Below, piece by piece: positions 53,856-64,000 of a DNA stretch of 64,000 bases. How positions within the stretch are numbered: the stretch's first letter is position 1; each line of letters opens with the position of its first letter. The stretch is from Rapana venosa (taxonomy: Eukaryota; Mollusca; Gastropoda; Neogastropoda; Muricidae): positions 42,691,594 through 42,755,593 of the forward strand of contig CM054134.1 in NCBI GenBank assembly GCA_028751875.1, read 5' to 3'. The notes beneath the pieces were generated by a model. The model did not search any database, was not told the origin of the DNA, and worked only from the letters and a program-made list of their open reading frames with translations. Position numbers and translations under genes: made by a program.

Positions 53856-55690
53856 GTGTTTGGCAGAACATACTGAATCTGATCATTTACCTGTTAAATT
53901 TCATATCAACAAAGTTAAAACCTTAATTCATTCAGCTAAAACAAAGTATTACTCTTCTCAAGTTCTTGATGCCACGTCTATGAAATCTCTCTTTTCCCTC
54001 ACATCCACGTTTCTTGGATCTGAGAAGGCTAGTCCTCTGCCTTCTATTCACGACCACTCTGAACTTCCTTCTATATTTTCTGCATTCTTCTCTGACAAAG
54101 TCCGCAACATTCGCTCCAGTTTGGATCAGACTCCTTTCCAGCCTGCAACTTCTGATTCCCAATTCTCTGGTACTCCTCTCCTTTCCTTTCATCCCGCAAG
54201 CGAGAAAGAAATAGATACAGTTTTGAAAGGAATGACTATAAAATGATGTGATCTTGACCCCATACCTGCTTCTCTTTTTGCACAGTGCCTGCCACAACTT
54301 ATTCCCACTATTACGAAAATAGTAAACTTATCTCTTGTCTCTGGAAATGTTCCTTCAGCTCTAAAAACTGCTATAGTCACACCTCTACTAAAAAAGCATG
54401 ACCTTGACCCCAACATTCTGAAGAACTATAGACCTGTTTTCAACCTACCTTTTATCTCTAAAGTCCTTGAAAAAGTAGTTCTAAAACAGCTCAACCACCA
54501 CCTTCTCTCCAACAGTCTCCTTCCTGCGTTTCAGTCTGCCTATCGCGTCAACTACAGCACTGAAAATACCCTTGCCCACACCTTAAACACACTTCTACTC
54601 GCTTCTGACTCAGGGAAAATCTCTCTTCTTACTCTACTCGACTTATCTGCAGCCTTTGACACTATTGACCACTCTATTCTCTCTCCCGTCTTCAAAAAAC
54701 ATTTGGTGTTACTGGTACAGCCCTTACCTGGTTTAGTTCATACCTTACTGACCGATTCCAGACAGTCATAGTAAACAAGATTCAGTCAGTACCTGCCAGA
54801 TTGGAATGTGGAGTTCCACAGGGATCTGTTCTGGGCCCTGTTCTTTTCACCCTCTACACTGCTCCACTGTCACATATAATTAACCGCCATCAGATCAACC
54901 ATCATTTTTATGCAGATGACTCTCAGATTGTAAGCAGTGACACTCCTGAAAATCTGCCTTCTCTCTTTACAAATATGGCCCACTGCTTTCAAGATATCCA
55001 AAATTGGATGATACAGAACAAATTACAGCTAAATGCAGATAAAACGGAAACCATGCTTGTAGGGACCAAACACAAACTCTCTTCCATCACAACAGCTTCA
55101 ATACAACTTGGCAATGCATCAGTCCCTTTATCCACTGCTGTGAAGTATCTAGGGGTCATTATTGACAACACACTCTCTATGCAAAAATTCATCACCCAGA
55201 CCTGCCAGTCCTGCTACTATCAATTACGGCGTATTAGTACAATTCGAAAGTACATGCCCACCGATGCAACAGCCAAACTTGTTGCGTCTCTCATTCTTTC
55301 ACGTCTGGACTATTACAATTCTCTGTTGGCTGGTCTGCCAGCATCATCAATCCAATCCCTTCAACGTATACAAAACTCTGCAGCTCGACTAATCCTCAGA
55401 AAGAAAAAATCTGAGCATATTACCCCTCTCTTGCAATCTCTCCACTGGCTGCCTGTGCCACAGAGAGTAAACTATAAGATCAGTACCCTCTGTTACAAAT
55501 GTCTCCACTAAACAGCACCGCCTACCTCTGTGAATGTCTTCACTTGTACACTCCTTCTCGTTCTCTCCGCTCTGCTGCAGATACCCTGTCCTTACGAATA
55601 CCTAGATTCAACCAATCCACCATCGGCCGTCGCTCTTTCTCAATTTCTGGTCCATTGGTGTGGAATGATCTCTCTCTCTCTCTCTCTCTG
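53856..55690 (+). pseudogene. CR1/L2-like LINE ORF2: endonuclease end and reverse transcriptase
   Basis: Starts at the end of an APE domain (ESDHLPVKFHINK, 53877). Then KEIDTVLKGM (54207), an in-frame TGA after MTIK, AIVTPLLKKHDLDPNILKNY (54370), FQSAYRVNYSTENTLAHTL (54530), LLDLSAAFDTIDHSIL (54635), a frameshift near 54690, GVPQGSVLGPVLFTLY (54810), HHFYADDSQI (YADD 54909-54920), NADKTETMLVGTK and KYLGVIIDNTLSMQ (55140). The C-terminal region is SRLDYYNSLLAGLP and LLQSLHWLPVPQRVNYKIST, with a stop at 55511 and further coding-like sequence in another frame to 55690. The LDLSAAFDTIDH and GVPQGSVLGPLLF motifs are typical of CR1/L2-group LINEs. Broken by at least one stop and two frameshifts. 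Confidence 0.8.
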
Positions 55691-55749
55691 GTTTTTTTTG
55701 TTTTTTGGATTAATTTATTGTTTATGGTGATAATTAATTAACAAAAATT

Positions 55750-56730
55750 ATGGGATGTGACATGCAGCAGTATCGTGCATCCATTGGACTTTTTGTGGCA
55801 ATTTTGATAAAAATTTTGACAAGATATGCCATTATTGCAGCAAAAAGAATCCGGGGTTTAAAACTTCATAATATGGCAGGCCTGTTGACAGTGAGTACTT
55901 TGCTCGCCTTTTTGCTGATGGCTGGTGTTCAATCCAACCCTGGTCCTGTTCAGTCAACACTGGTCACAGCCAGCAAGAGGAGTGACAGAGGCAGTGTGAG
56001 ACAGTGTGACACTTCTGTGATGGCTGGGGAGGAGAGATTCCCACACTGCAGTCCTACAAAAGCTAGCAGAGAAGACAGACTGACAGAGGCGGTGGAGGGA
56101 CTGGCAAAAGCAGTGAAACAGCTACAAACAGAACAGCAAACCTTGTTGTCCCACATCGATGCCAGATTAGGAGAACTGGAAAAGAGAATGGTGGAACAAG
56201 TAAGCCAGCTCTCTGACAAGTGTGACACTCTACAGTGTGATATAGACGCCATGCACGACGTATGCTGTGACATGAAGGAAGAGAATGCTGCCTTGTTGGA
56301 AAAGATCAACAGCCTTGAAGAAAAAATGGAAACATCAGAAAGTCAAAATCGGTGAAACAACCTGCTGTTTTTTGGCATTCCTCGGAAAGCTGCAGAACTC
56401 TGGATTGACTGTGAAGCAAAGGTACGTGACGCTATTAGAAATGAACTGAAAATAGCAGATGAAGTTTTTATTGAATTTGCAACCAGAGTAGGTAAGGCCA
56501 TTTTGGTCAGATTTCAATCTGTAAAACAGAAAGAACAGATTCTGAAAAGTGCAAAGAAGCTTAAATTACCGCATCTATTTGTGAAAGAAGATTTTTCCCA
56601 CAATGTACGAAACAAAAGAAAACATCTCCAACCTCTTCTTGATTCTTTGCGGAAAGACGGCAAAAAGGCGTACCTAAAAATGGACAAAGTTGTGTGTGAA
56701 GATACATTTAAAACATTTTACAACACCTAA
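55750..56730 (+). pseudogene. LINE ORF1: 2A-like N-terminus, coiled coil, RRM-like region (one internal stop)
   Basis: One frame of 326 codons with a single TGA at 56353-56355 (RTGA/NNLLFFGIP, perhaps a CGA decayed to TGA). A hydrophobic segment LLTVSTLLAFLLMA is followed directly by GVQSNPGP (NPGP at 55936-55947). Then a charged linker, a coiled coil (residues about 115-200, TEAVEGLAKAVKQLQTEQQT ... NSLEEKMETSESQN), and a region like L1-type ORF1 RNA-binding domains (NNLLFFGIP, KAILVRFQSVKQKEQILKSA, FVKEDFSHNVRNKRKHLQPL). A second possible start is ATG 55873, which would place the hydrophobic segment at the N-terminus. Ends TAA 56728-56730. Confidence 0.7.
55873..55947 (+). other. Signal-like hydrophobic segment plus 2A-like NPGP motif
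   Basis: From Met 55873: about 18 hydrophobic residues, then A-G-V-Q-S-N-P-G-P. The 2A consensus is D-(V/I)-E-x-NPGP; here D is G and E is Q, while NPGP is intact. 2A-like sequences are known in ORF1 of some animal CR1-type LINEs. Whether this one still causes ribosome skipping is uncertain. Confidence 0.5.
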
Positions 56731-57696
56731 AAACACCCATCGAAACAGCCCCAATAAACATGTGCGGCACCCAAAGGGCCAGCCAAATATGGGGGCAGGT
56801 CATCAGCAGAAAAAAAAACAAGTGGGGGGTCCCAAAAACCAGGAAGTGTGCAGAAAGAAAACCAACGTAATGGAGGGCGACATCACACCCAGCCACAAGG
56901 AAAACTTCCCAGGGGGGCTGGTGAAAAACCCGAAGTAAAAAGGACAATACACGGGGACCAGGGGTTTGGAGAGGGAAAAGATGAAAATGGAGATAAGGAA
57001 AGGGGGGAGTTTTGACAAAAAATGGGTCCAAAAAAATTTAAGGAAGAAATAAGTGGGGTGAACATTAATTTGAAAACTTGATAAATTTTATTGTTTTTAA
57101 ATAGAAAAATCTAGGTACCAAAAAATGGTAATTAAATGGGGGTGTGGATTGGGGTAATAAGAAGGGGATGATGAGGGGAAGATGGTGGGGAAAATTTTGG
57201 GGACAGATGGGTCTTATTAAAAAAAGGAAAAAAGGACATTTTTGGGAAACAATATAAGGGTTTTTGGGGGTTCATATCGGTTAAAAAAAATGAAAGAAAA
57301 ATAAAACATAATCAAGTGCCAAACAGAAATGTGGAATTTACCTTTTTTTTTTTGGAACATTGGGGGCTTTGTGAGCCACTGGGGGGCTGTTTCAAAAAAT
57401 AAGTTTTCAGTATTGTGGTGAAAAAAACCCCGGACAATTTTTGATTGTCTTACACTTAAACAATCGTGAAAACAGTTTCCCCTGATAAAACTCTCCCATC
57501 GGTGTCGTCAGGGTGGTATTCTGTAAAGATTAAAAGAAAAAATTGCCCAACATGTATAAAGTTGATTTTCAAACGATCATTTGTTTAAAAAACTGAAAAC
57601 CCCTGTATGGTGAATCTGGTTATTGAAAACCCCTACCAAAGAACAAGTTTTAAAAACAATTTTGGGTCTTATGCGGGTACAAAAATTTTGATAAAA

Positions 57697-57743
<47 letters not shown>

Positions 57744-60700
57744 TGGGGGGTTTGGGGGGGGGGGGGGGGGGGGGGGGAAAAAAATTTTTGGTCGACTTAG
57801 AAAAATTTTTGGGGCCTAGGTTTTTAATTCCTTTTTTTTTCCCAAGAAATTTTAAAGCCCTTTGGGCCTCTTTTTGATGAGCTCCACGGGAAAAAAAAAT
57901 GGAAAATGAAAACTCTTTCTTTCGTCCGAGAAAGATTGCCCCAGCCAACTAAGGCTGAAGGGGGAGTGAAACAAATTTTGAACCAAGTTTTAGGACTGAA
58001 CCCTGATCTCATGCCAAATATTTTTTTTCGCACTTTAGTTAGGCTTTTCAAAAAAACAGCCCACGTTTGGTTACAAAATAATTTCCAAAATTTGACGTAA
58101 CAATCAACTTTTCGTTGGCTGATTGAATTTTTAAACCAAACAACCCACAGCGTGTTTTTGGCCAACAAAATAATTTTTTGGTTGATTTCCCCTCCCTGGT
58201 TTTTTCCGGGAAGGGGGCGTCCTCCACCCCACTTCTGTACATTCTATCACAGAGATTGCAGAAGCAACTATGGAAAATTCTTTCTGGTAAAAAGCGTAGA
58301 CATAGGTCTTTACCCTTTTATCCGGTCCCTTAGACCTGGCCCCCCCCTCACCGATTCGAAGGTGTAAACGAGGCCTTCGGACTTAAAATGTTTCAAAACT
58401 AAAACCTGCCTATCGGCTTCAGAAGATCAGGGCTACTCCTAAAAAAAAAAAATTACCAAAATCAAAGGTTGAAAACGTTTTGAACAAAAATATCTGGGAA
58501 CTGTTTTTGACCACAATTTTAAACGGGACTTAACACTGACGCTTTTGTCAAAAAGGACAACAACTCGTATTTTGGGGAAACAAACTCATTTTTTGTGAAA
58601 AAAAAGACCTTTCCTTTTTTTTACAAGTCTTACAAAGAGGGGTCAATTTTTGTTTTCTTTTGTTGGACAATAACCTTATGTTAAAAACAAGAATGGCCTG
58701 CAGAAAATTTGTAAGAATCTGCTCAAAAATAATTGGAAAAGAACAAAGAGATCTCATGTCTTCTGCAATCAGCTTGAAAAAGCCACCCCATTTTTTGACC
58801 CTTCTCATGCTTTTTTCCAAAATTTTCAAATTTTTCCTTGGGAACCCGTTTTCCATGTCCCATCAGAAAAAACCAACAGAAAAAGAAATTTTTTTTGCCA
58901 GTAACATTCGATTCTGAATTCACAATGTTAACTACCTAGTTCTTACATTTCTCTAATTTAAACGCCTGATTGTTTTGTTACGAGTAGTAAATACAAATTG
59001 TTGTGGTTGTGTGTGTGGGTGCGGGGGTGTGTGAAATAAGTCTGTTTCTAGTAAACTGTTTTAAAAACTTAAAATTCAAATTTTTGGGGTTTTGGGGGCG
59101 GGGCGTTTCCACCCACACGTACGCGTGTGACGGCTGCGTAATGCGGCGTAAAATATTTTTTGTCTTCAAAAAGGGTTTAAAATTGGTTTCACAATTGATG
59201 TTGTGCTGCGGGCTTTTTGCGTGTGGGGGGCCCATGCGCGCTTGTTTTTGGGTTGTGTGTGTGTGGTGTGTGATCGTGACTTTTTATTTGAAAACCAAAA
59301 AATGAAAAAATAGCTTTTGGTCTTGATAATTTGATAGTATCAATCTCCTTCAAAATTGAATTGCCCTTCGGGGTTTAAAAGTTTTTTTGCTTGACTTGAC
59401 TTGACTTGACTGACCTCATCCCACCAGGGGATCCATACACCAAAAATGGTTTTTTCTTTTTATTTACATGATGTGGAAATTATTTTTGGGGAATATAAGG
59501 GAGGGTCAAGGGGATGTGAGTTCTTCTTGGGGGGATTGAATGCAAGGACGCAGATTACCGGTAAACACACAACGAACCTTAGAAAATTCACACAAAACCG
59601 AAAGACAGTGATAATTTATTTTTCATGACGAGTGTCAGATATATTCCCAAATGGTTTGGGACGCCCTTTATTTTTTGTTATTTTTTTTTTTAAAAATCAT
59701 AACGGTTTTATTTTAAAGTACCTGAATCAAGTAAGTAAACGACTTTCCCCAGGGGAATAGGTTTTAGATTAATGTAATCACTTGTCTCTAGCTACAGTAT
59801 AACGATTTTACTGGGGAGGAAAAAATAGAACATCCCACATGCCACAAATTTTGCTTAAAACAACTACAAAAAAGAGTTACAAAAAAAGAAAAATCGGGAA
59901 GTAAAACACTGGGAAGAAACAAGAAGGGGATTTTGTGGGAAATGATACGCAGAAATCCAAAACAAAATGCAAGAGGCTGTGCACTCACCACAGAGACAAG
60001 ATCGGCACTTAAGTATTTAACTGCATTATGAAACAGCAGCTCAAGCATATTTAAAAATTTGGGGGGGAAAACTGGATGTCCAAAAGATTTTTTCCCTGGA
60101 TCCCAAAAAAGTGTGAAAAGAAAAGGCTTGCTAGAAAGGGAAATAAGGGAAATAAAGAAAACTAGAAAAAAAAGGGGACAAACAAGTTTTCAGAAAAAGA
60201 AAATACTATAAAAATACGCTTAAACAAAGCACAAGATTTAAAAAGAACAAATTGAGGCACTCATGAACTCACTGAATACCAAAACTATTTTGGTCATCAA
60301 AACAGGGAAAACACGATACAGGGGGGCTCCAGAGTGAAATAACTACAGAAGAATGGCGTGAACACTTTAAAGGCTCTGAATGCAGGCGCTGGGAAACAAA
60401 GGGGAGGGACAATATTATAGCAGGAAAGGAGAGGGGGACCGTTTCTGGGCGGGGCATAACAGAAGAAGAGATTTAAAACAGCATTAGACATCTAGAATGG
60501 GAAGGCCGCTGGTCCATGGCATTTTTAATAAAGCTTTAAAACACGGGGGGTGCATCATGCCATTTTCCCCCTTAGGATGTTTAATAGTATCCGAACAAAA
60601 ATGTTTTCCCCATTGAAGGGCCAAGTCATAAATTGTGCCCCCCCACAAAAAGGAAAAACGATGACCCGGTAATTATAGGGAATACTTTGATTACTCACTA

Positions 60701-62100
60701 GCAAAGTTTTTCTCCATTCTAAAAAAAATTGATGAATGGGCAAAGCAAAAATAAGAAAATGAAAGCCAGCGGACCGAAGACATTACTCAACAGGATCATG
60801 TTTTTACCCTACATCTTGAACAAAACGTTTTTTAAAAATGCAAAACTTATTGCTTTTTAGATTTTTTGTAAAGCTACGATAGTATCAACGTCCTGTGTTG
60901 GGCGTTTACTCAGAGCAGGGTAACGGGAAGACTTAACATTTTTAAAAAACGATGATACTGTCAAATTTGTAAGAAACGTAATGAATATTCAATTTTTTTT
61001 AAAGTTCCAAGGTCAAAACAAGGTTGTGTTGCTTCACCCAAAACTCTTTTCCTTTCTTTTTAAAAGAACGGCACATGAATATTAGTCACGGAACATGCAA
61101 TCGCTTGTCACCACTGAAAAAAATTGTTCATTTTGAAAATTTTTCCGACGAAAATTGCTTAAATTTATCTCTTTTTTGGGTTACAGAACCAAATCAACCC
61201 GCGTTTTCCTCATCAAGAGGCTAGGCGAAGAAATCTGGATTTTAAAAAAAAAAGTAATGTTTTCAAAAAAGGGGGGTTTTTTTGCAAAAAAGAGAACTGG
61301 TTTTATGAAATGAAAAAAATTTAAATCGTGAATTCCAAATACTTGGGGTTAAACCCGTCCACAAAATGAGCTGGACTATACATGAAGAAAGGATAAGCCC
61401 ACAAAGAAACATCTCGACTTTTTAAAATTTCCTTTCCCAAAAGCTTTTAACTCGCCAAATTTTTTTTAAAATTTTGATGCACAAATCCAACCATTACCTA
61501 CGACCGAAGTTTGGGGGTACACAAAATATGAATTTCCCAGAAAAAGAAAACCTTTTTTTTGCACAAAATTCCGAAAATCCATAAAGGCCAAACAATGTAG
61601 GGAAAAGGGGAACTAGAAACACCACAAAAAAAACCGGCACAAGCTGCATCAAAATTGGTTAAGCTTTTGAAACAGCACACTCAAATAATTTTAAATGTGC
61701 TTACAACATCTGTTAACTTTATAAAAGGGTCGGCAAGGGGGACATAAACCGTAATCTGCTGTCCTAAAAGGTTTCTCTATGTTTTTACCTTTGGCTGTAG
61801 GCAAAGAAAAAAAGTTCATTACGGAATTCAAAAAAAAATTAAAAGATGTGTTTTTGACAAGAGTGGTTTTCTTATTTCGAAAGCAAATGGCCGAATTTAA
61901 TAGTGAAAAAAGTCGTCTGGGGGAGAGAAAGGGACTTTTCAAATTTCTTTTAAAACTTTTAGAGTAGCTTTTTCGCTTTTTCGAATTGGGGTATCGAAAT
62001 TAATTTTATAAATTTAGATATGCCAATGATGAAAAAAAACTGTCCTTTGTAAAAACGGTTTTGAAGATGAATTGCCTGTAGTTTCCCCTGTCCAGTTTAA
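56731..62100 (+). pseudogene. Shredded LINE ORF2 region in homopolymer-rich sequence
   Basis: Isolated coding-like patches in changing frames: FWNIGGFVSHWGA (about 57350, endonuclease start), EQIEALMNSL then TTEEWREHFK- and GITEEEIKTALD-like pieces (60250-60490), EWGRPLVHGIFNKALKH (60500), and YANDEKKLSFVKTVLK (about 62020, compare YADD). Runs of four or more identical bases are far denser than in the rest of the window, which alone would break any frame. The order agrees with ORF2 of the element whose ORF1 is at 55750, but continuity is an inference. Confidence 0.4.
57700..57777 (+). repeat. Poly-G runs
   Basis: G-runs at 57700-57741 and 57754-57777 with TTT interruptions. They could form G-quadruplexes. 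Exact lengths are unreliable. Confidence 0.85.
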
Positions 62101-62782
62101 AAAAGAAACCCAGAAAAACTCAGTGTCTGAAAGCATACCAATAAAATTCCAGCTGGCAAAGATATTCACAGCCGAAAAAAATGAGGTCATTTTAATTCTA
62201 GAGATTTATATATTTTAGTACAAAAACGCCGGAAACAACTAAACATTTTCAACATTTTAAAAATTTTTTGCTTTTTTCCGATTCATTTAAAACGATTTTG
62301 ATATGTTTTGTTTTTCTCTTTCAATGATTGATAACCTGATCCCAAAATTGTGTGTGTGTGGTTGGGGTTGGTGTGTGTGTTCTGGGCATGCGCGTGTGGT
62401 AGTGTCGCGCGCATTTTATTTTGGCGAAGTACATTGAGTTTTTCGTATTCGCGCAAGCAGATAATTTAAAATTGTTATGTAAAATTCTTTGAAATGTTTT
62501 TCAACTTTTCTATTCTGATTTTTACTCATTTTCATCCTTTCCCTAATTCACTTATGTCTACCCCCAGATGGGCGTTGGCCTTAAACAAATTAAAATCGAG
62601 TTGAGTTTCGGAGTTTCTCTCCTCCTCTCCCCAAAAACCTTTTTATGCACTTTTTTAAAACCAGTCCAAAAACAATTTATTTCAAACCTAAAATTTTTCC
62701 TCTCCTGCTTTAACCCTAGTTTTTTTTTGCTTCAACACCAAGATTCTATTGCCCTGCCGGGGGGTTAACCCTTTTTGTGTGT

Positions 62783-62784
<2 letters not shown>

Positions 62785-62813
<29 letters not shown>

Positions 62814-62814
62814 G
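62785..62814 (+). repeat. Poly-G run, 30 nt
   Basis: A pure G homopolymer that marks the right edge of the homopolymer-rich zone. Sequence after it looks normal. Confidence 0.85.
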
Positions 62815-62879
62815 CGTGCTGCACAATTTTCTTTGAGGAAAAATACTCGTTACTGGTTGTATGACTGTGTAAGAATGAG

Positions 62880-62965
62880 TTGAGTGCAATCGCTTTGATT
62901 TGTCTCTGCAAGATATAGCGCTATAAAAATTCCATTATTATTATTATTATTATCATCATCATTAT
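62880..62965 (+). mobile_element. CR1/L2-type LINE 3' tail with (ATT)n
   Basis: GAGTGCAATCGCTTTGATTT, GCAAGATATAGCGCTATAAA AATTCC and then ATT repeats: the same terminus as at 12020-12080 and 50802-50868. No coding part, so it is a severely 5'-truncated insertion. Confidence 0.65.
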
Positions 62966-62969
62966 TATT

Positions 62970-64000
62970 ATATCAATTGACCAGCTGACACATTATATAC
63001 TGGTGAAGAAAACATGGCTGTAGAAAAGCTCGTTTGGGATGAACAGAAATTGTCAGTTTATAAAGGAAATCTCTTTAAAGAAAAAAATCATATAAAATAT
63101 TTGAATGCATTCAATATGCTCGATGATGATATCAATGTTACTTTAGACCTGTTTATTAATAGTCACGTCAAATCTAGTGCTGAATGTATGATGAAAATGT
63201 TTCATATGAAAGACAGATTTTGCAAAGATAAATGGCTTGATGCTGAATGTATGCGTATGAAATAAACTGTAAGAAAAATGTTGAGAACTTCTAAAACAAT
63301 CAAACAAACAAACAAAACGGAAGGAAGATAAACATGCCTACTCTGCATCTCCAAGAGAAAGTATACACACCTACTCGAAAGAATGAAAAGGGAGAAAATC
63401 TATAAGAACAGTTTACTCATGGGCATGATATTTTCAGTCAACTCTTAGGTAGTCTTGGAAGTGTGTTTAAAAATGTTTCATTTAGAAAGTATCAACAACA
63501 AAACATATTTGTAGACACATGGTTTCAACATTTTAAGACTCTTCTGAAAGTAGATACTTGACACAACCCAACATGTACAAAAGGGTGTTATGAAAAAGTT
63601 GATGATCAGTTTAACCTTCCTATTTATAAAGAAAAATATCTCATTTGCATATTGGGAGACTAAAAAAACAAAACAAAACACACATTCACCCCCCCCCCCC
63701 CACACACACACACACTGCAGGTCCTGATCAAATAATTGGAAAACTATTCTTAAATGGTGGTGATAACATTGTGCCTTTCTTTTTGAAATTGTTCAACAAA
63801 ATTTTTGGAAATGGTGTTTTTTCAGACATTGGACAGAATCTATCATCTTGACATTGAATTAAAAAAAAAAGGATCATGTTGACATTCCTTGTAATTTAGG
63901 AGGAATTTCATTGACTGGCATAAGCAGCAAGCTGTACACTAAATCATAAATAGAGGATTACAGGAAAGGGTTAAGGCAAATAATATTACCGGTGAGCATC
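62970..64000 (+). pseudogene. LINE ORF2 (family D), runs off the window
   Basis: Linker region VEKLVWDEQKLSVYKGNLFK ... NAFNMLDDDINVTLDLFINS ... HMKDRFCKDKWLDAECMRMK (63014-63262). After several stops come RT patches AGPDQIIGKLFLNGGDNIVP, FFLKLFNKIFGNGVFSDIG (63713-63835) and NLGGISLTGISSKLYTKS (63894-63945). Homologous to the minus-strand copy at 43170-46060. It starts directly after an (ATT)n tail, so it is 5'-truncated. Confidence 0.65.

Noticed and set aside
57577..57948. Proline-rich minus-strand ORF
   Set aside because: Caused by the G-runs at 57700-57777 in a zone of doubtful sequence quality.

Overview
This is a eukaryotic, AT-rich window from an animal, most likely a marine mollusc and probably a gastropod. 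I infer this from split genes with GT-AG introns, many 5'-truncated EN-RT LINEs, tRNA-derived SINEs whose body resembles repeats I recall from gastropods, long GA arrays and non-autonomous TIR transposons. No bacterial operons, CRISPR arrays or rRNA genes were seen.

The one host gene I can reconstruct lies on the minus strand from 35424 (start codon) to 5949 (stop). It has nine coding exons: 35354-35424, 34738-34880, 31748-33292, 30053-30134, 25896-25978, 23370-23506, 17746-17939, 15811-15936 and 5949-6987. All splice sites are GT-AG and all phases match, giving 3420 nt in one frame (1139 aa). Three of these exons are short or lack their own ATG and had to be found by phase and splice sites. 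The protein is a long, mostly disordered, coiled-coil-containing protein. Short blocks at its N-terminus, middle and C-terminus resemble vertebrate CCDC14, a centriolar-satellite protein, as I remember it. A decayed second copy of the 82-nt exon, with both splice sites kept, sits 126 bp further along the same intron.

The introns are crowded with transposons. At 7440-12080 there is a three-level nest: a CR1/L2-like LINE 3' end holds a satellite-bearing TIR element (7668-11675), which in turn holds a truncated EN-RT LINE (9155-11523). A second, LINE-free copy of the TIR element is at 13447-15072. A separate 3.5-kb hAT-like element with an exact 8-bp duplication fills 19200-22691. An EN-RT LINE with a twin-priming inversion lies at 28054-29894.

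Upstream of the gene (36-64 kb) I see no convincing host gene. This part holds two copies of a TIR element (40253-41924 and 49741-51436), a LINE split by a solo-LTR-like insert (43150-46060), very recent identical duplications around GA arrays (44413-46850), a repeated acidic transposon ORF (48420-48880, paired with 25260-25840), a large CR1/L2-like reverse transcriptase (53856-55690) and a LINE ORF1 with a 2A-like NPGP motif behind a hydrophobic segment (55750-56730). The stretch 56750-62800 carries shredded LINE ORF2 fragments and unusually many homopolymers. Another LINE runs off the right edge.
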